Below, piece by piece: positions 58,606-64,000 of a stretch of 64,000 nucleotides of DNA; the stretch's first letter is position 1; every line of letters begins with the position of its first letter. This DNA is from Bimastos eiseni (taxonomy: Eukaryota > Annelida > Clitellata > Crassiclitellata > Lumbricidae). The position numbers and the translations under genes are program-made. The stretch covers positions 58,109,655 to 58,173,654 of the forward strand of contig OY365806.1 in the NCBI GenBank assembly GCA_959347315.1, written 5' to 3'. Below the pieces are notes generated by a model. It worked only from the letters and a program-made list of their open reading frames with translations, was not told the origin of the DNA and searched no databases.

Positions 58606-60146
58606 TCTCTGCCTCTGTCTCTGTCTCTGCCTCTGCCTCTGTCTCTGTCTTTGTCTCTGCCTCTGTCTCTGTCTCTGCCTCTGCAGTCTCTGTCTCTGTC
58701 TCTGCCTCTGCCTCTGTCTCTATCTATGTCTCTGCCTCTGCCTCTGCCTCTGTCTTTGTCTCTGCCTCTGTCTCTGTCTCTGTCTCTGCCTCTGCAGTCT
58801 CTGTCTCTGTCTCTGTCTCTGCCTCTGCCTCTGTCTCTATCTATGTCTCTGCCTCTGCCTCTGCCTCTGCCTCTGTCTTTGTCTCTGCCTCTGTCTCTGT
58901 CTCTGTCTCTGCCTCTGCCTCTGCAGTCTCTGTCTCTGTCTCTGCCTCTGCCTCTGTCTCTATCTATGTCTCTGCCTCTGCCTCTGCCTCTGTCTTTGTC
59001 TCTGCCTCTGTCTCTGTCTTTGTCTCTGCCTCTGCCTCTGTCTTTGTCTCTGCCTCTGTCTCTGTCTCTGTCTCTGCCTCTGCCTCTATCTATGTCTCTG
59101 CCTCTGCCTCTGTCTTTGTCTCTGTCTCTATCTATGTCTCTGCCTCTGCCTCTGCCTCTGCCTCTGTCTTTGTCTCTGCCTCTGTCTCTGTCTCTGCCTC
59201 TGCCTCTGCAGTCTCTGTCTCTGTCTCTGCCTCTGCCTCTGTCTCTATCTATGTCTCTGCCTCTGCCTCTGTCTTTGTCTCTGTCTCTATCTATGTCTCT
59301 GCCTCTGCCTCTGTCTTTGTCTCTGCCTCTGTCTCTGTCTCTGCCTCTGTCTTTGTCTCTGCCTCTGTCTCTGTCTCTGCCTCTGCCTCTGTCTCTGTCT
59401 TTGTCTCTGCCTCTGCCTCTGTCTCTGCCTCTGTCTCTGTCTCTGCCTCTGCCTCTGCAGTCTCTGTCTCTGTCTCTGCCTCTGCCTCTGTCTCTATCTA
59501 TGTCTCTGCCTCTGCCTCTGCCTCTGCCTCTGTCTTTGTCTCTGCCTCTGTCTCTGTCTCTGCCTCTGCAGTCTCTGTCTCTGTCTCTGCCTCTGCCTCT
59601 GTCTCTATCTATGTCTCTGCCTCTGCCTCTGCCTCTGTCTTTGTCTCTGCCTCTGTCTCTGTCTCTGCCTCTGCCTCTGTCTCTGTCTTTGTCTCTGCCT
59701 CTGTCTCTGTCTCTGTCTCTGCCTCTGCCTCTGCAGTCTCTGTCTCTGTCTCTGCCTCTGCCTCTGTCTCTATCTATGTCTCTGCCTCTGCCTCTGCCTC
59801 TGTCTTTGTCTCTGCCTCTGTCTCTGTCTTTGTCTCTGCCTCTGTCTCTGCCTCTGCCTCTGCCTCTGTCTTTGTCTCTGCCTCTGTCTCTGTCTCTGTC
59901 TCTGTCTCTGCCTCTGCCTCTGTCTCTATCTATGTCTCTGCCTCTGCCTCTGCCTCTGTCTTTGTCTCTGCCTCTGTCTCTGTCTCTGCCTCTGCCTCTG
60001 TCTCTGTCTCTGCCTCTGCCTCTGCAGTCTCTGTCTCTGTCTCTGCCTCTGCCTCTGTCTCTATCTATGTCTCTGTCTCTGCCTCTGCCTCTGTCTTTGC
60101 CTCTGCCTCTGTCTCTGCCTCTGTCTCTGTCACTGTCTCTGTCTCT
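58606..60146. repeat. ~1.54-kb CTCTGY hexanucleotide array with higher-order structure
   Basis: Almost entirely CTCTGT/CTCTGC hexamers with CTTTGT and CTATCTATGT variants. CTGCAGTCTC marks recur at about 58681, 58792, 58921, 59206, 59455, 59566, 59731 and 60022. Spacings are 111-291 bp, all equal to 3 modulo 6. The frame never breaks, giving fictitious Leu-Cys and Ser-Leu-Pro proteins of 600 and 730 codons. Confidence 0.98.
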
Positions 60147-60466
60147 GTTCCTTTTAGTCGTGCTAAGGTCGTTGACAACACTCGTTCAGCCAGTGACCGT
60201 GAAGAGTGCTAACTCATTGACTATTCATTTGTTCACAGGTTCCTGCATGTTTAACTCAGTCCGTTCGGTTGTCCCTGCTGTTACTTCTATCTCTTCCCAC
60301 ATGAGTTCCTCCCTCTTCTTCTGCTTGGGTCTTTGCATAGATCTGCGTCTCGGTCTCTGTCTCTCTTTACATTCCTCTGTCTCTGCTTCTGTCGCCCCCC
60401 ATTTCACTTTGCGTCCGATTCTGCACTTGTCCGTTTCTCTGTTTCTCTGCCTCAGCCTCACCTTGC

Positions 60467-60483
60467 ATATAATAATAATACTG

Positions 60484-60555
<72 letters not shown>

Positions 60556-60625
60556 TAATAATAAGACAATTTATATAGCGCCGTAGGCAGCCGAGGCCGA
60601 AAGAAAGGGCGCTGTACAATAAAAA
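60467..60625 (-). mobile_element. retrotransposon 3' end with (TTA)n tail
   Basis: Read on the minus strand: GCGCCCTTTCTTTCGGCC, then GGCGCTATATAAATTGTC, then ~90 bp of TTATTATT. The GCGCTATATAAAT block links it to the ends at 39970 and 43620. Confidence 0.6.
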
Positions 60626-62353
60626 TAAATGTCAATTACAGTCGTACGATTGTTGCATCCATCTCTCCCTCTCTCTTTCTTGCTCTCTCTTTCCTCCATC
60701 TTTTCCTGTCTCTAACTCGGCTTCTGCCTCTGCCTCTGTCTCTGTGTCTTTTAGCTTATCAGCGGTCTGCTATTCTTGCTGATTTCGTGTTTTTAACTGA
60801 CCCTCACTTCCTCCACAGATCCATTTTGGTCACTGAATTCTAATTACAAATCTCATTAGAATTTCTAATGAACCTCTGTCAAACAAATATTCGATCTGTA
60901 GTCGAACGTCGTTCGCTTTGTTTCACTCCACCCATAAATCCGATCTACTCCGGAAATTACCGAAGCCGACGGACCAATAGCAATGCATTCCGTTCCGGAT
61001 TCATACGAAACGAACGGAATCAGTTCTCATCAAGGAATTAAGAACATCGGCCGATTGGTCGTATACAGAACACCATGAGAACACTTATTGTTTTGTCTGG
61101 CTTCTGTGATTTACTGCAATGTGGTACAATGTAATGCATAAATTAATATAGAGCACACTAAAGATATATATCCTAATCAGGGCTCCAGTGGAAACAGAAA
61201 AAGGGTTTTAATTGGTAATAAAAAGCTTCGTTTTAACTCCTTCTGCGTCGAGAAGGTAAAGATCAAGAGATCGGCAATAGACTGATGGTATCTGAACGAT
61301 CAAGTGAGTTAGCACAGTGCAAAGCACATGCACGTCCATAAAGTAGGCTGTTTCTACTAGGATGTTCTGGCTTTTAGTTAATCAGTTGAACACAAGAGAA
61401 TCTGGATTGCAAGTGAATAACATTCCAATGGTTTCTACTCTGATGATATCTAACCAATGCTGAGTCAGAACATGTTTACTAAATTACTGAGGATCTAAAC
61501 TATGTGCCCTATACTGATATCCACATTAGGTTAGGTGACCCTATCTTGCGGTGTACACCTCTCCGTCCTTAATTGGGTCTCCGGTGCAATTGTATATTAT
61601 GTTATACAGATTCTATATAATTTGCACTTTGGCTTACCAAATACACTTAAAACGATGAAATGATGATGATTTTACGCATAGACGTGAATATGTGTTATTA
61701 TTTTTTATCAATATAACCTGGGTGTCGCGTGATTCACAGAGACGGGGTTGAACATTCAGATATCCTCTTCCGTCGCTTTTTCAGATTGCCTTATATGCAT
61801 CTATTAATACTTCTGTATTAAGTTTTTCCCTTGTTCTCTCCCGTAGCACAAACTTCTATCTGAATAAAGGAAATCTGGCAGTTTATATAAGCTAGCGATA
61901 TGCAGGCGATTGGTGCCAATTAGAAGTGCTCTGACGATGCAAAATTTAAAAGTGCAAATCTGCTAATTATTTGGACATGGAACAGATCATATCAGCCTAC
62001 GAATCGGACATTTCATATAGCTATAGAATAAATGCAATGATTTGGTATGTTCAGTTCGTTTCTTCTGCCATGATTTGGTGTTTTCAGTTGTAATATTTCG
62101 CTTGATTCTCATGCCAAAATATCGCTTCGTTTATTGTTGAAATTGATCGTTTTAAGTGCCAAAACAATCCCAAGACACGATTGTTCCGCATTCCTTTCCA
62201 CTTGAGACAACCTTTGGCCAAATCTAGACCAATAGAAATATTGTGAAATCCATGACACTGTATAAGACAACTGTAAATCGAAGTCATGAATAGTGGTATA
62301 TGAAAGCATGAATTAGTGGTATGAAATCCTCGGAGGTGGTAGGACTGGCTTAC
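60626..62353. other. intron, no exon seen
   Basis: No supported exon on the minus strand. The longer frames at 62109-62395 are read-through from the exon at 62354. Confidence 0.45.
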
Positions 62354-62554
62354 CAGGTCCTCTGCCTGGGCATATTCGTTGTCAGCAAGTGGCACAGGTG
62401 GTAGACCTCTTCGATTGGACTGGCGACGAACGACTGGCGCTGGTTGTAGTGGTAATGGTGGCTGATCGTAGTCAATGGAGTCGTAGATCTCGATTGGAGA
62501 TGTGGATGAAGCGATAGGCGGAGGAGGTACACGCGCTCCAGACGTAACTCCAGT
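62354..62554 (-). CDS. BLNK/SLP-76-like adaptor, proline- and tyrosine-rich exon
   Basis: Acceptor TTGTCTGTTTCATAG and donor CTG|GTAAGC, phase 0 on both sides, 67 codons. Encodes TGVTSGARVPPPPIASS, then PIEIYDSIDYDQPPLPLQP, VVRRQSNRRGLPPVPLADN and EYAQAEDL. RRGLPPVP is a good class I SH3 ligand (RxLPPxP). YDQP is a Y-x-x-P motif; EIYDSI and NEYAQA are other SH2-type sites. This composition is that of the N-terminal half of a BLNK/SLP-76-type adaptor. Confidence 0.78.
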
Positions 62555-63126
62555 CTATGAAACAGACAAAGCACTGATTCAATGCCTTCAAAGCCAAGTG
62601 AATCACAAGCATACCTTCTTACGATTCACAATCACAACATTTGCAACCTAACATCTCTACCACTTCAATCATCACCATAACCAACCATTTCAACTGACTT
62701 CCTAAATCAATGAAAGTTTGAAGACATTAAACATGAACAAGTAGGCCGACGTGCATATAATGAAACAGAAAAAAATAATCTAGGATCAATAGGGAGAAAT
62801 GAGCAAACCCCCTAAGGCACCAGCGAGGTCCCGCTAATGAGGCTCACATTAGATGCAAGCAGTAGGAAGAATTATAATTAATTATAGCACGTGGCGTGGG
62901 TAACTTATAACTTAACTTGTAAACTGGTTAATTACACCTCACATCTAAGCTCTATTCCCACTGAATATTTTTGTAGTTCTAGATGGCTCTTGCTTCACAA
63001 TAGTCCACCTTGGTCTAATGAACCGACTAATTGCTAAGTAGTTATTGATGAAGGTCTCGTAATTTTTATAACAGATAAGGACATAAAGGAGAAGCAAATT
63101 TGTCGGTAATTTACAGGGTACATTAC

Positions 63127-63271
63127 CTGCATGTCTCGCACTATTTCATACCATACTGTCCAATTAAGGCCTCTGTTCTCCATGTAATGCAATCTATATC
63201 CTAATGATCCCATGTGCACCATCCCGAACTTCCAATCCAGCATTGGAACTTGAATGTGTTGGTTCACCCTT
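63127..63271 (-). CDS. candidate upstream exon of the adaptor gene
   Basis: Acceptor GAGGAATATATCCTAG and donor ATGCAG|GTAATG. Encodes RVNQHIQVPMLDWKFGMV, HMGSLGYRLHYMENRG and LNWTVWYEIVRDMQ, ending in phase 0 as required by the 62354 exon. It starts with one base, so another exon should lie outside the window. No domain recognised; it is not clearly the SAM domain found at the SLP-76 N-terminus. It could also belong to a different gene. Confidence 0.45.
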
Positions 63272-63949
63272 CTAGGATATATTCCTCGAACATGGTGATG
63301 ATAGGAACTTTGGACACGAGTTCCAAACTCTGTATCTGCCTCTTTTCCGAAGAGAGGGAGAGGGAGAAGTAGATCGAGAGGGAGAGGGTAAGCTCTTGAA
63401 AATCACCGTGCCCTTGATCGGGCTATAGTGTTATGATGTCGGTAGCTCATTGATGTGTAATAGAGCTCTCAATGTATATATGAATATATATATATATGCG
63501 TCATACTGATAGATGCCAATCCTAAAGCGGACGTTCTCAGTATGACGGAAATGCTTCATCATACCAATAAAGAGTAGGGTTAGTTCAAGGCAGTCAGATC
63601 ATGCCAGTCATTTATTAGTCACTCAATATATATAACATTGGATCTGTTGTTAAGAGAACTAGCCCTGCGTCTGTTGGATCTTCTCGGCAGGGATCTTTAA
63701 CTTAATTAAAGCCGTATTCCGATGTTTACACACGGGCAATACAATCCAGCTCTCATCACTACAGACTATACACTTGCTTTGCTGCTCAGCACGAGTTTTG
63801 AGCTATGGCTCAAGGTTAAGCAATTTCAAGCCCATAAATTGAGCAGTCAAGCGCCTTTATCTTCTGAACAAGTATCAATTGATGGCCCTCAGCAACTGTG
63901 TATGGATGAAGATCATGTTCAATGTTCTTGACCCCTATAGGGTAATCGT

Positions 63950-64000
63950 TTCAGAGGAGAATCGAACTCGGTTGCTCTAGGTTACAAGCCGAGTACCATG
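63950..64000 (-). mobile_element. partial tRNA-like / SINE sequence at the window edge
   Basis: Minus strand: GTACTCGGCTTGTAACC, then CCGAGTTCGATTC as a B-box-like block. The anticodon arm is imperfect and the 5' half is cut off by the window end, so a real tRNA cannot be excluded. Confidence 0.4.

Noticed and set aside
58343..60558. 604- and 731-codon frames rich in Leu-Cys or Ser-Leu-Pro
   Set aside because: Produced by the CTCTGY hexamer array. The non-repeat starts are retrotransposon debris.

Overview
The window looks like one scaffold segment of a metazoan nuclear genome. It has split genes with GT/AG introns of several kb, low gene density, abundant microsatellites and minisatellites, decayed non-LTR retrotransposons, MITEs, tRNA-derived SINEs and a 200-N scaffold gap. 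There are no operons or bacterial signals. The gene families (a dishevelled-type PDZ+DEP protein, a cyclic-nucleotide-binding-domain protein, a BLNK/SLP-76-type SH2 adaptor, a C2H2 zinc-finger array) and the repeat style, including a very frequent palindromic TAGGCCTA word, suggest a marine invertebrate, possibly a non-vertebrate deuterostome. The taxon is inference.

Layout. 1.4-3.1 kb: a decayed C2H2 zinc-finger gene (+). 3.2-10.3 kb: MITEs, a SINE and a terminal-inverted-repeat element with telomere-like internal repeats. 10.4-14.2 kb: a dishevelled-like gene (+); one 1.3-kb exon carries PDZ and DEP, and a phase-compatible upstream exon may supply the N-terminus. 15.2-20 kb: a hAT-like MITE, a large inverted repeat with a tRNA-like sequence in its spacer, a minisatellite and a SINE. 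22.05-37.2 kb (perhaps to 40.5 kb): a multi-exon gene (+) with a canonical cyclic-nucleotide pocket and a second, pocket-less CNB-like fold; part of the first CNB domain was not found and may lie in the gap. 42.98-63.27 kb: a multi-exon gene (-) encoding a BLNK/SLP-76-like adaptor with a YxxP-tyrosine and proline-rich region, a linker exon and a C-terminal SH2 domain split over three exons. All joins from 62.55 kb to the stop agree in phase.

The introns of the adaptor gene hold the most unusual DNA: a ~940-bp strand-asymmetric GACAGAGA-type array that starts within about 10 bp of a 5' splice site, and a ~1.5-kb CTCTGY hexanucleotide array with higher-order CTGCAG marks and no stop in two reading frames. 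At least five non-LTR retrotransposon 3' fragments lie between 28 and 60 kb.

The three main genes are not obviously linked in function: Wnt/planar-polarity-type scaffold, cyclic nucleotide sensing, and tyrosine-kinase adaptor. Exons were built by hand from reading frame, splice signals and phase; no database search or transcript data were used. Most long open frames in simple repeats are artefacts and are not listed.
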